Of a stretch of DNA of 18,799 bases, positions 6,635-13,480 are shown in pieces; position 1 is the first letter of the stretch, and every line of letters starts with the position of its first letter. This DNA is from Candidatus Altarchaeales archaeon WOR_SM1_86-2 (GTDB taxonomy: Archaea > Altiarchaeota > Altiarchaeia > IMC4 > MCBC01), in the NCBI GenBank assembly GCA_001723855.1, contig MCBC01000044.1, positions 1-18,799 on the forward strand, in the 5' to 3' direction. The notes beneath the pieces were generated by a model. The model was not told the DNA's origin. It searched no databases and worked only from the letters and a program-made list of their open reading frames with translations. Both the position numbers and the translations under genes were made by a program.

Positions 6635-8245
6635 TTAACTTCTTCTTTTGACGAAGTAGATTATTACGACCAAGATTATAACTGCAGCAGCAATTAAAAT
6701 TATTAGCCACCAATCCGTACCCCCGTCACCCTGGCAGTCATTATCGTTTGTTGAGCCGCACCCCTGCGGACAGCAGCCGTCATTATCAATGCAGGCTGTT
6801 ATGCCAGTATTGGAGCATGAAGCAGAGCATGTTCCCGCTTTGCCGCAGGCATCCGTTGTGCATGGATCTCCGTCACTGCAATCTGAATCTAAAGAACATA
6901 CCGGTGCTGCGCAGATCCCCGAACAGCAAATCCCTCCTGCGCAGTTTGTATTGTCCGATGAATTTGAGTGAGAGCAGTGGGCACCGATAGTTCCCGGGTT
7001 TACGCAGGTATCCGCGGTGCATTCATTTGCATCATCACACTCCGAATCTGACGAGCAATTTGCCGCAGATTGGGATACATTATTAACTGCGCCATACGCG
7101 TCAACTCTTCCCACACCCTGTATATTTTGATTTAAACCAAGATCAAGAGCAGTCGACATTAAAATATTTTTCACATCATCCGGCGCAAGTGAGGAATCGG
7201 CTTCTAACAATAAAGCAGCAACTCCGGAGACGTGTGGAGCGGCTATACTTGTCCCTGATGATGATCTGAATGAATTATCATTCCATGTTGAGGTTATTGA
7301 AACCCCCGGGGCAAGCAAATCTGGTTTTACCCTCCCGTCACCGGTCGGTCCTCTGCTGCTGAATGCCGCGACATTATCATTATCATCAACCGCTCCAACG
7401 GTTATTGCTTTTCTTGAGCAGCCCGGAGAAGTTATTGTTCCGTTATCCGTGCCATTGTTTCCGGCTGACACCACCACAACCACACCCCGGGTTACGGCAT
7501 TATCAACCGCTTGTGACATGGCATCCGTCCCATCGCAGGGATTAATCTGTGCCCCCAGGCTCATACTGATAACTTCTGCGCCGTTATTAACGGCCCATTC
7601 TATGCCCATAATGATATTTGAACTGTGTCCGTAACCATGCTGGTTTAAGGCTTTAACATTAAATAAATCCGCATCGCAGGCCACCCCCCTGTAGGTTGAA
7701 TTCGTAGAAGCGACTGTGCCCGCAACATGAGTGCCGTGACCGTGTAAATCATCTGTGCCCTCTCCGGTATAATCCACTTCCCCATCGATCGTTAAATCCG
7801 GATGTTCGTCATGGATTCCGGTATCAATTATTGCAACATTTATTTCTTTACCGGTTATGTTTGCCCCCCAAACTCTATCTGCCTGAATTTGTGGGGTGCT
7901 GTTATCTAGAACCAACTCTACCCTGTAATCGGGCTCAACTAATTTAACGAAATCCCTCTTTGCTATATCATCCAACGCTTCGGCAGGAACCTGCGCGGCA
8001 ACAGCATTTATTATCTCATAATGATATTTTACGCTTGCACCATCGGATCTTATGGCGCGTATGTCCGCCGTCATCGGGCGTTCATAGAAAAAAATTATTA
8101 CAGGGATGTTTTCATTCGCCTGTGCATTGGCAATAATACCGGATAAATCCGGTTTAAGTTCCCCTGCCGAAGCAAGCTGGGAACAAACCAATATTAAAAC
8201 AACCAGTGACAGCAAAAATATTTTTTTCATTTGATCTATATGCAT
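6635..8245 (-). CDS. Secreted, membrane-anchored subtilisin-like protease with Cys-rich stalk
   Basis: 536 aa. A signal peptide (hydrophobic about 9-21, then ASAGE) is followed by an I9-type propeptide (about 30-112). The S8 domain has D141 (VAIIDTGIHDEHPD), H170 (HGHGTHVAG), oxyanion N263 (VSAGNNG) and S333 (SGTSIAAPHVSG). Residues about 396-505 hold two copies of a Cys-rich repeat of form C-DS-C-D-CT-D-C, with NGC/NxS/T-type sequons around. A single membrane helix (about 512-530) and a short KRRS tail end the protein. This predicts a cell-surface protease held by its C-terminus. The start may be the internal ATG at 8228-8230 (MKKIFLLSL), which gives a better signal peptide and 531 aa; I give the longer frame. 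It differs from the cytosolic subtilase at 3978 in spacing, signal and tail, so the two are not recent duplicates. Confidence 0.92.
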   Translation of the reverse strand: MHIDQMKKIFLLSLVVLILVCSQLASAGELKPDLSGIIANAQANENIPVIIFFYERPMTADIRAIRSDGASVKYHYEIINAVAAQVPAEALDDIAKRDFVKLVEPDYRVELVLDNSTPQIQADRVWGANITGKEINVAIIDTGIHDEHPDLTIDGEVDYTGEGTDDLHGHGTHVAGTVASTNSTYRGVACDADLFNVKALNQHGYGHSSNIIMGIEWAVNNGAEVISMSLGAQINPCDGTDAMSQAVDNAVTRGVVVVVSAGNNGTDNGTITSPGCSRKAITVGAVDDNDNVAAFSSRGPTGDGRVKPDLLAPGVSITSTWNDNSFRSSSGTSIAAPHVSGVAALLLEADSSLAPDDVKNILMSTALDLGLNQNIQGVGRVDAYGAVNNVSQSAANCSSDSECDDANECTADTCVNPGTIGAHCSHSNSSDNTNCAGGICCSGICAAPVCSLDSDCSDGDPCTTDACGKAGTCSASCSNTGITACIDNDGCCPQGCGSTNDNDCQGDGGTDWWLIILIAAAVIILVVIIYFVKRRS

Positions 8246-8269
8246 TTAACCTTAGAATTTAAGAGTTGG

Positions 8270-8341
8270 TGCCCCACACTAACGCCCCGGGTCACAGACT
8301 GATCTTTATCAATTCTCCCCGGGATTGACCCGTGCGGGGCA
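8270..8341. repeat. GC-rich imperfect inverted repeat
   Basis: TGCCCC (8270-8275) pairs with GGGGCA (8336-8341), CAC (8277-8279) with GTG (8332-8334), and GGGTCA (8289-8294) with TGACCC (8326-8331). There is one A.C mismatch and a 9-nt bulge (8280-8288). The loop contains a second CCCCGGG (8317-8323) matching the one at 8285-8291. It lies between divergent promoters, so it is not a terminator. An operator, an attachment site or a decayed mobile-element end are all possible. Confidence 0.55.
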
Positions 8342-8367
8342 TTAATTAATATTGAGATTTCTGTGAA

Positions 8368-8375
8368 TATAAATA
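8368..8375 (+). promoter_or_regulatory. TATA box of exonuclease gene (near-leaderless)
   Basis: TATAAATA begins 35 nt upstream of the ATG at 8403. A usual archaeal TATA-to-start spacing puts the transcript start near 8399, leaving about 4 nt of leader and no Shine-Dalgarno site. This supports the ATG at 8403. Confidence 0.55.
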
Positions 8376-8402
8376 AAATTCAGATAAACTATAGTAACGA
8401 TA

Positions 8403-8987
8403 ATGTATCTATTCTTTGACACAGAAACAACGGGGTTGCCCAGGAATTGGGGTGCAGCGGTATCCGATCTGGACAACTGGCCCCGCCTGGTACAACTTGC
8501 CTGGTTGGAATACGATAATTCAGAGAGGCAAATATCCGGCCGCGAGTATATTATCAAGCCCAGGGGATTTACAATTCCGGATGAATCAGCAGGAATTCAC
8601 GGTATTTCAACTGAGAGGGCGATTAAAGAAGGGACATCGTTAAGAACAGTTTTGACCGAATTTTCAAAAGCGGTAGACAGATCCAAATTTTTAGTTGCAC
8701 ACAACATAAGTTTTGATGAGAAGATTGTTGGAGCTGAGTTTTTGAGAAAAGATATTCAAAGCGGTCTTTTTCAAACCGAAAGAATTTGTACGAAAGAGTT
8801 ATCAACCGAGTTTTGTCAGATCCCTAACCGGCACGGCTACAGCGGCTATAAATGGCCCACATTAGCCGAACTTTATAGAAAATTATTTGATTCGGATTTT
8901 GGGGGCACACATAACGCAAAAGCCGATGTTAAAGCATGTGCCGACTGTTTTTTTGAATTAAAAAGACAGGGGATTATAGAGATCTAA
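8403..8987 (+). CDS. DnaQ-like DEDDh 3'-5' exonuclease
   Basis: 194 aa, a single exonuclease domain. Exo I is FFDTETTG (D6, E8), Exo II is AHNISFDEKI (D105), and Exo III is THNAKADV (H170, D175), giving the DEDDh set of two-metal 3'-5' exonucleases such as DNA polymerase III epsilon. HNAKADVKACADCFFEL is the usual helix after the catalytic His. It has no polymerase, helicase or RNase T-specific extension that I can see. Stand-alone members trim DNA or RNA 3' ends. Its place just upstream of uvrB is compatible with a repair role, but the two are separated by ~120 bp and need not be co-transcribed. Such proteins are often bacterial in affinity, so transfer is possible but unproven. The start follows from the TATA position and the Exo I motif at the N-terminus. 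Confidence 0.92.
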   Translation: MYLFFDTETTGLPRNWGAAVSDLDNWPRLVQLAWLEYDNSERQISGREYIIKPRGFTIPDESAGIHGISTERAIKEGTSLRTVLTEFSKAVDRSKFLVAHNISFDEKIVGAEFLRKDIQSGLFQTERICTKELSTEFCQIPNRHGYSGYKWPTLAELYRKLFDSDFGGTHNAKADVKACADCFFELKRQGIIEI

Positions 8988-9060
8988 TAATTGCATAATA
9001 ATAGATCCATGGGGCAGCACAATCTGCATTTTTCGGAATATTTACGGGATGGAAGTTTAC

Positions 9061-9068
9061 TATAAAAT
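9061..9068 (+). promoter_or_regulatory. Candidate TATA box of uvrB
   Basis: TATAAAAT lies 47 nt before the ATG at 9108 and 56 nt before the ATG at 9117. It would give a transcript start near 9092 and a leader of about 16-25 nt. It is the best TATA match in the 120-bp gap after the exonuclease gene. Confidence 0.35.
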
Positions 9069-9107
9069 CTCCATATTTTTTCTAATTCGTAATCTAATAA
9101 ATTTCAT

Positions 9108-9218
9108 ATGGTTGCAATGGAGTTTAAACTTGTAAGTGATTTTAAGCCGTCTGGAAGCCAGCCGCAGGCTATAAAGAAACTGGTCGAGGGTTTAATGCGA
9201 GGGTTCGGGCAACTATAA
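9108..9218 (+). pseudogene. uvrB: Detached 5' end of uvrB (frameshifted by the 44-bp duplication)
   Basis: From the ATG at 9117 the frame reads [19 protein letters not shown], then [13 protein letters not shown], then L and stop (9216-9218). This is the true UvrB N-terminus: [17 protein letters not shown] holds the Q-type adenine-recognition motif. An ATG at 9108, three codons upstream in frame, would add MVA. If one 44-bp copy is removed, FGQ joins directly to QTLLGVTGSGKT and a normal ~642-aa UvrB results. As written, this fragment ends after about 34 codons and cannot join the main frame without a frameshift. Confidence 0.88.
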
Positions 9219-9257
9219 AGAAACTGGTCGAGGGTTTAATGCGAGGGTTCGGGCAAC
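9170..9257 (+). repeat. Perfect 44-bp tandem duplication inside uvrB
   Basis: Bases 9170-9213 and 9214-9257 are identical, each running from TATAAAGAAACTGG to GTTCGGGCAAC; the boundaries can be shifted by one base. Since 44 is not a multiple of three, the duplication causes a frameshift, and the second copy brings a TAA into the upstream frame at 9216-9218. Perfect identity means it is either very recent or an assembly error. Confidence 0.95.
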
Positions 9258-11089
9258 AGACGCTTTTGGGTGTTACCGGAAGCGGTAAAACGTTTACCAT
9301 GGCTAAAGTTATTGCTGAGGTTCGAAAGCCGACGCTTGTTCTATCACACAACAAGACGCTTGCAGCACAGTTGTACAGCGAGTTTAAAGATTTTTTCCCT
9401 GAGAATGCGGTCGAGTATTTTGTCAGCTACTACGACTACTACCAGCCTGAAGCATATCTGCCCTCAACCGACACCTATATTTCAAAGGATGTTGACATAA
9501 ATCATGAGATAGAAAAACTCAGGCACCGCACCACTTCAAGCCTTCTTGACAGAAAAGATATCCTGGTGGTAGCAACGGTCTCTGCGATATACGGACTTGG
9601 AAGCCCGGACGAGTACCGAAAAAGCACGCTTTATCTCGAGTCGGGGGATAAGGTTTCGCGCGACCGCCTTATAAGACTTCTTGTGGACATGCATTATGAA
9701 AGAACTGATAAAACCCTTATTGAGGGGAGGTTCAGGGTGCGCGGGCCGCAGATTGATATATTCCCCCCGTACAGCGAGCACATCTACAGGATTAAAGCAG
9801 ACCGCAAAATAGAGTTTGTGAAGATGATTCACGCGGTAACGAACAAAACCATTGCTGAACTTTCAAGCGTCAGGATCTATCCTGCGGTACATTACATTCT
9901 CCCGGAAGAGCGCAAAAGGAAGGCTCTTGCCGAAATAAGGAATGAACTTTCACAGCGGATTGAGAAACTTGAAGCAGAAGAAAAGATTGTTGAAGCACAC
10001 CGGCTGAAACACAGAACGGAATATGACCTGGAGTTGATTGAAGAGTTGGGGTACTGCTCAGGAATCGAAAACTACAGCCGCCATCTCGAGGGAAGGAAAG
10101 AGGGGGAGCCCCCTAACACACTGCTTGATTTCTACCCTAAAGACTGGCTCTGCTTTATCGATGAATCGCATATAACTGTCCCGCAGGTCAGGGGAATGTA
10201 TGCCGGGGACAGAAGCCGCAAGGAAACACTTGTTGAATATGGTTTCAGGTTACCCTCTGCGCTTGATAACCGTCCGTTAAACTACCGGGAATTTGAATCG
10301 CATTTAAATCAGGTGATATATGTTTCCGCTACTCCTTCTGATTTTGAAAAACAAAAATCAAGCCAGATTGTGGAGCAGATCATTCGCCCAACAGGTCTTG
10401 TGGACCCCGAGGTTGAGGTCAGGCCCGCTCAAAGCCAGATAGAGGACTTTGTGAAGGAGCTGGAAAAGCGCATTGATCTGGGGCAGCGCGTGCTTGCGAC
10501 AACGCTGACGAAGAGGATGAGCGAAGATCTGGCGGACTATCTTGCCGGAAAAAACTTTAAGGTGAAATACCTCCACAGCGAAATAGACACCCTGGAGAGA
10601 GTTGATATATTGCGGGAGCTCCGCTCAGGAGAAATTGACGTAGTTGTGGGGGTGAACCTGCTGCGCGAAGGGCTTGACCTGCCGGAGGTTTCGCTTGTAG
10701 CGGTGATGGACGCCGATCAAGAAGGTTTTTTGCGCACAGAGACAAGCCTGGTGCAGACTATAGGAAGATGCTCAAGGAATGTTGAGGGCAAGGTGATATT
10801 ATACGCCGATAAAATAACCCACAGCATGGAAAGGGCGCTTGATGAGACTGAGCGCAGAAGGAAAATTCAGAGGGAGTATAACAAAAGACACGGCATAACC
10901 CCGAGGACAATAAGGAAAAAGATCCATGAAAGGATTGTTAAACAAATCAGGGCTGAAGACGTAAATGAAGACGTGTCTATTGAAATGCCCCGCGATGAAC
11001 TTGAGCGGTTGATGCGTGAGGCTGCGGAGCGCATGGATTTCGAGCAGGCGATAAAATTCCGCGACATAATCAAAGCCAGAAAGAAATAA
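9239..11089 (+). CDS. uvrB: Excinuclease ABC subunit B, main frame (N-terminus displaced)
   Basis: 616 aa in this frame; about 642 aa if the upstream duplication is collapsed, near the family's usual ~660. UvrB is the damage-verifying helicase-like ATPase loaded by UvrA, which then recruits UvrC. Visible here are Walker A GVTGSGKT, the beta-hairpin region YFVSYYDYYQPEAYLPSTDTYI, VVATVSAIYGLGSP, the Walker B-type FIDESH, YVSATPSDFE, GVNLLREGLDLPEV, QTIGRCSRN, and a C-terminal UVR motif (EAAERMDFEQAIKFRDIIKA) that contacts UvrC. The ATG at 9239 lies inside the second 44-bp repeat; starting there would omit the Q-motif region and probably impair ATP binding. uvrB stands apart from uvrA-uvrC, about 3.2 kb away. 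CGC codons are common, unlike the KaiC gene downstream. Confidence 0.95.
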   Translation: MRGFGQQTLLGVTGSGKTFTMAKVIAEVRKPTLVLSHNKTLAAQLYSEFKDFFPENAVEYFVSYYDYYQPEAYLPSTDTYISKDVDINHEIEKLRHRTTSSLLDRKDILVVATVSAIYGLGSPDEYRKSTLYLESGDKVSRDRLIRLLVDMHYERTDKTLIEGRFRVRGPQIDIFPPYSEHIYRIKADRKIEFVKMIHAVTNKTIAELSSVRIYPAVHYILPEERKRKALAEIRNELSQRIEKLEAEEKIVEAHRLKHRTEYDLELIEELGYCSGIENYSRHLEGRKEGEPPNTLLDFYPKDWLCFIDESHITVPQVRGMYAGDRSRKETLVEYGFRLPSALDNRPLNYREFESHLNQVIYVSATPSDFEKQKSSQIVEQIIRPTGLVDPEVEVRPAQSQIEDFVKELEKRIDLGQRVLATTLTKRMSEDLADYLAGKNFKVKYLHSEIDTLERVDILRELRSGEIDVVVGVNLLREGLDLPEVSLVAVMDADQEGFLRTETSLVQTIGRCSRNVEGKVILYADKITHSMERALDETERRRKIQREYNKRHGITPRTIRKKIHERIVKQIRAEDVNEDVSIEMPRDELERLMREAAERMDFEQAIKFRDIIKARKK

Positions 11090-11151
11090 TAATCTTAATT
11101 TTTAAAAATAATTAAAAAAGTATAAACGCAATTCTAAATGCTACTTTTACC

Positions 11152-11228
11152 TGACTGCTTGCTTGAAGCAGGGGGCAAATCAACTCAGAGTTCCAACCCC
11201 CCCTGAAAAATAAAAGGCAAGATTTTTT
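11152..11228 (+). ncRNA. Possible small structured RNA
   Basis: Tentative. A TATA-like TATAAACG at 11121 would start a transcript near 11152. CTGCTT (11155-11160) pairs with AAGCAG (11166-11171) over a 5-nt loop. Alternatively CAGGGGG (11169-11175) pairs with CCCCCTG (11199-11205), with a small AACT/AGTT hairpin inside. The two main helices share CAG, so they compete. A T-run (11222-11228) follows. It could equally be the 3' end of the uvrB transcript. I recognise no RNA family. Confidence 0.22.
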
Positions 11229-11265
11229 GTTAATTATACAAAAAGTTATATTTATGATACAAAAG

Positions 11266-11273
11266 TTTATATA
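11266..11273 (+). promoter_or_regulatory. TATA box of the KaiC/KaiB-V4R operon
   Basis: TTTATATA begins 34 nt before the ATG at 11300 and predicts a transcript start near 11297, leaving about 3 nt of leader. The spacing matches that of the exonuclease gene and argues against the TTG at 11276 as start codon. Confidence 0.55.
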
Positions 11274-11299
11274 TATTGGAATCCCATATAAATTATAAA

Positions 11300-12745
11300 A
11301 TGACAAATGCTGGCAGGCAAGATAATCTTAAAGCAAAAAAGAAAGCAAAGTTAGAAAAATTCTGGAAAACCCGGGGAAGGGAAGGCGGCGCTGAAAGGAT
11401 ACAAACAGGCATTAAGGGTTTTGATGAGATGCTTGAGGGCGGAATCCCGAAGGGGGGAAGTTTGCTGATTATAGGCAGCACAGGCACCGGTAAAACCGTG
11501 TTCATTAACGAGTTCATTTACAGGGGGATCACAAAATTTGATGAAAACGGCGTCTTTGTAACCTTTGAGGAAAGGCCGGAGGATATTATAAAGAACGTTA
11601 AAAACTTTGGATGGGATTATGATCCTTTTATAAAACAAAACAAATTGACATTTGTTGATTCAAGTCCCTCAAAGGAAATGACAAAAGAGATAAGTCCCGA
11701 TTATGATCTTTCCCCACTGGTAACAAGAATAAAACATGCGGTTAAAAAAATAAAAGCAAAGCGGGTTGTTATTGACAGTTTAGGGTCTCTTTTTTTGAAA
11801 TTCTCAAATAAGGGCGCCGTAAGAGAAGTATTTTACCTTCTTGCCGATGAATTAAAGGGCATGGGGGTAACCACTTTAATCACTTCCGAGAAAATATATG
11901 GGTACGACATTCCGAGATATGATGTTGAAGAATATGTTTCAGATGCCGTTGTTGACTTAAACACAGAAATAGGACAAAATAAGATGATAAGAACCATAAT
12001 TGTAAGGAAGATCAGGGGGGTGGGTTACAGGAGCGGAAAGGTTGAATTTGAAATTACAAATGACGGAGTGGAGGTTTATCCAAAGATTCCAATCGATGTG
12101 GGTGTGGCAAAAACGGAATTTAAAGTAAGGAAAAAATTCGGCATTTCAGGACTTGATGAGGCTTTAGGGGGCGGCATCCCCCGGGGACACATGCTGCTGG
12201 TTGCAGGAAACACGGGGACCGGTAAGACAACGTTGGGTATGCACTTTTTAATTAATGGTTTTGACAGCGGCGAAAATTGTGTCTGGGTTGCATTGGAAGA
12301 GCCCATACCCCAGGTAAAGAAAACAGTATTGGAACACGGGTGGGACTTTGAGAAATACGAGCAGCAGGGAAGATTAAGGTTTGTTGCAGTATCCGTAATC
12401 GATATCAGCCCCGATAAACTGTTATATCAGATACTGGATGCGGTTAACGATATTGGAGCAGGCAGAGTGGTATTTGACTCTGTCTCAAGTTTAGAGTCGG
12501 CAACGATGGATAAAAACAAAGTAAGAGAATTCCTGGTACAGCTGTCGGGCTTCTTCAAAACATTGGGAGTCACGTGTATTATGAATTATCTAACCGCAGA
12601 AAGTTTCAGTGCCGTAAAGGGCCAGCTGCTCGGCAGTCTTTCCGCCACCGAGATGAGATTAAGCTCCGTTACGGACAGCAAAGATATCCTCAGATTTGAA
12701 GTTGACAGGGGGGGATTCAAACTCTGCGAGAAATTCAAAGAATAA
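11300..12745 (+). CDS. Double-domain KaiC-family ATPase
   Basis: 481 aa from the ATG at 11300. A Lys-rich N-terminus (10-35) leads into two RecA-like KaiC domains. Domain 1 has FDEMLEGGIPKGG, Walker A GSTGTGKT (59-66), the paired Glu of VTFEERPED (E90, E91), Walker B RVVIDSLGS (D159) and VRKIRGVGYRSGKVEFEIT, like the CI end of cyanobacterial KaiC. Domain 2 has LDEALGGGIPRG, GNTGTGKT (303-310), ALEEPIPQ (E333, E334) and RVVFDSVSS (D393). I cannot find a Ser-Thr pair equivalent to the S431/T432 autophosphorylation site. Archaeal KaiC-like proteins mostly serve as signalling ATPases, and clock function cannot be assumed. The KaiB-like/V4R gene follows after 4 bp. An in-frame TTG at 11276 would add 8 residues, but the TATA box argues against it. 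Confidence 0.92.
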   Translation: MTNAGRQDNLKAKKKAKLEKFWKTRGREGGAERIQTGIKGFDEMLEGGIPKGGSLLIIGSTGTGKTVFINEFIYRGITKFDENGVFVTFEERPEDIIKNVKNFGWDYDPFIKQNKLTFVDSSPSKEMTKEISPDYDLSPLVTRIKHAVKKIKAKRVVIDSLGSLFLKFSNKGAVREVFYLLADELKGMGVTTLITSEKIYGYDIPRYDVEEYVSDAVVDLNTEIGQNKMIRTIIVRKIRGVGYRSGKVEFEITNDGVEVYPKIPIDVGVAKTEFKVRKKFGISGLDEALGGGIPRGHMLLVAGNTGTGKTTLGMHFLINGFDSGENCVWVALEEPIPQVKKTVLEHGWDFEKYEQQGRLRFVAVSVIDISPDKLLYQILDAVNDIGAGRVVFDSVSSLESATMDKNKVREFLVQLSGFFKTLGVTCIMNYLTAESFSAVKGQLLGSLSATEMRLSSVTDSKDILRFEVDRGGFKLCEKFKE

Positions 12746-12749
12746 TAAG

Positions 12750-13403
12750 ATGGGAAGGAAAAAACAAAAAGCGCAGTCAAGACAAGAAGTATGGATTTTT
12801 TATTCAGCCAGATCAGATTCGGGGCTTTTGTCACTTTACAGGGAAGGCATCGATTATCTAAAGGAAGCGGGGATAGAAAATCATGTGATCGATGTTAATG
12901 AAAGACCGGACCTTGCTGAAAAATACAATGTTATGGCGACCCCTCTTTTGCTTATTAAAAGAAATAATGTGGCACGCAGGTATGTTGGAATTGTTGACGG
13001 CTTGAGACAATTCCTTAAACGCGATCTCTATGGAAGAATCGTTTTAGGCATGCTTGACTTTAAGGAAGGAAGAGCATTTGTAAAAGAACTTGAATTTGTG
13101 CCGATGAAAAGAGAAAAAATAGAAGAGGTTTTAAATAAAAAACTGAAATCAATAGGAATTCACAATTTCAGTCTTGTGGAATTTAATGTAAAAGAAAAGT
13201 ATGCAAAAGTCAGGTTGAGATCTGAGCTTCCAGAAGAATATGGAAAAAGCAAAAAACCAGTGTGCTTTGAAATAGCCAATTTTCTTGGCGGAATCTTTAT
13301 GGAGTTTTTTGGGGAGGGTGTGGCTTTTAAAGAAACGCAGTGCATGGCTCAAGGCCGTGATTACTGTGAATTTGAAATCCAGAAGGCGGGAATATATAGC
13401 TGA
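12750..13403 (+). CDS. KaiB-like (thioredoxin-fold) / V4R domain fusion protein
   Basis: 217 aa from the ATG at 12750, 4 bp after the KaiC stop, so almost surely co-transcribed. Residues about 13-100 are a thioredoxin-fold domain. HVIDVNERPDLAEKYNVMATPLLL (in two parts, about 45-57 and 58-69) closely follows the KaiB pattern VIDVxxxPxLAExxxxxATPTL, including the cis-Pro of ATP (P65), and YVGIVDGLRQFL matches KaiB's GDLS region. There is no CxxC, so it is not a redox thioredoxin. Residues about 105-212 are a V4R (4-vinyl reductase) domain, a small-ligand or metal-binding sensor fold, with C172, KETQC (C198) and GRDYCEFEI (C206) as likely ligands. In cyanobacteria KaiB binds the KaiC CI ring. 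By inference, the V4R domain senses a ligand and the KaiB-like domain passes the signal to the neighbouring KaiC. Confidence 0.8.
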   Translation: MGRKKQKAQSRQEVWIFYSARSDSGLLSLYREGIDYLKEAGIENHVIDVNERPDLAEKYNVMATPLLLIKRNNVARRYVGIVDGLRQFLKRDLYGRIVLGMLDFKEGRAFVKELEFVPMKREKIEEVLNKKLKSIGIHNFSLVEFNVKEKYAKVRLRSELPEEYGKSKKPVCFEIANFLGGIFMEFFGEGVAFKETQCMAQGRDYCEFEIQKAGIYS

Positions 13404-13480
13404 TTTTTGGCGAATCCTAGTGAAGCCATATAGTTTTCGTTACCTGAAATTCCGAATCCCGCCGTTTTTTTTAACTGAAC
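13404..13480. terminator. Convergent gap with plus-strand T-run
   Basis: The 77-bp gap lies between the KaiC/KaiB-V4R operon and the converging HEAT-repeat gene. A run of eight T (about 13466-13473) on the plus strand is a plausible archaeal termination signal for the operon. No strong hairpin is apparent. Confidence 0.4.

Larger units (their letters stand above)
8246..8402. promoter_or_regulatory. Divergent intergenic region with GC-rich palindrome
   Basis: This 157-bp region between the divergent surface-protease and exonuclease genes has two parts. A GC-rich imperfect inverted repeat occupies 8270-8341. An AT-rich segment beyond it carries the exonuclease TATA box. The protease side (8231-8269) is plain AT-rich sequence with no clear TATA box that I can fix. 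Confidence 0.5.
11090..11299. other. 210-bp gap between uvrB and the KaiC gene
   Basis: It holds AT-rich sequence after uvrB (11090-11130), a structured GC-rich core (11151-11205), a T-run (11222-11228) and the KaiC promoter (11266-11273). No coding frame in it looks real. Confidence 0.6.

Noticed and set aside
8292..8312. C/D-box-like motifs (ACTGA, TGATC) in the palindrome region
   Set aside because: Neither box C (RTGATGA) nor a correctly placed box D is present.
11183..11205. T-arm-like string GAGTTCCAACCCC, possible tRNA
   Set aside because: No matching acceptor, D or anticodon arms; the flanking bases do not pair as a T stem.
11276..11299. TTG at 11276 as the KaiC start
   Set aside because: It lies only 10 nt after the start of the TATA box, which predicts transcription from about 11297; the ATG at 11300 fits far better.
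12696..12749. TTG at 12696 as the start of the KaiB-V4R gene
   Set aside because: It would overlap the conserved end of KaiC by 50 bp; the ATG at 12750, four bases after the KaiC stop, begins just before the first beta-strand of the thioredoxin-fold domain.
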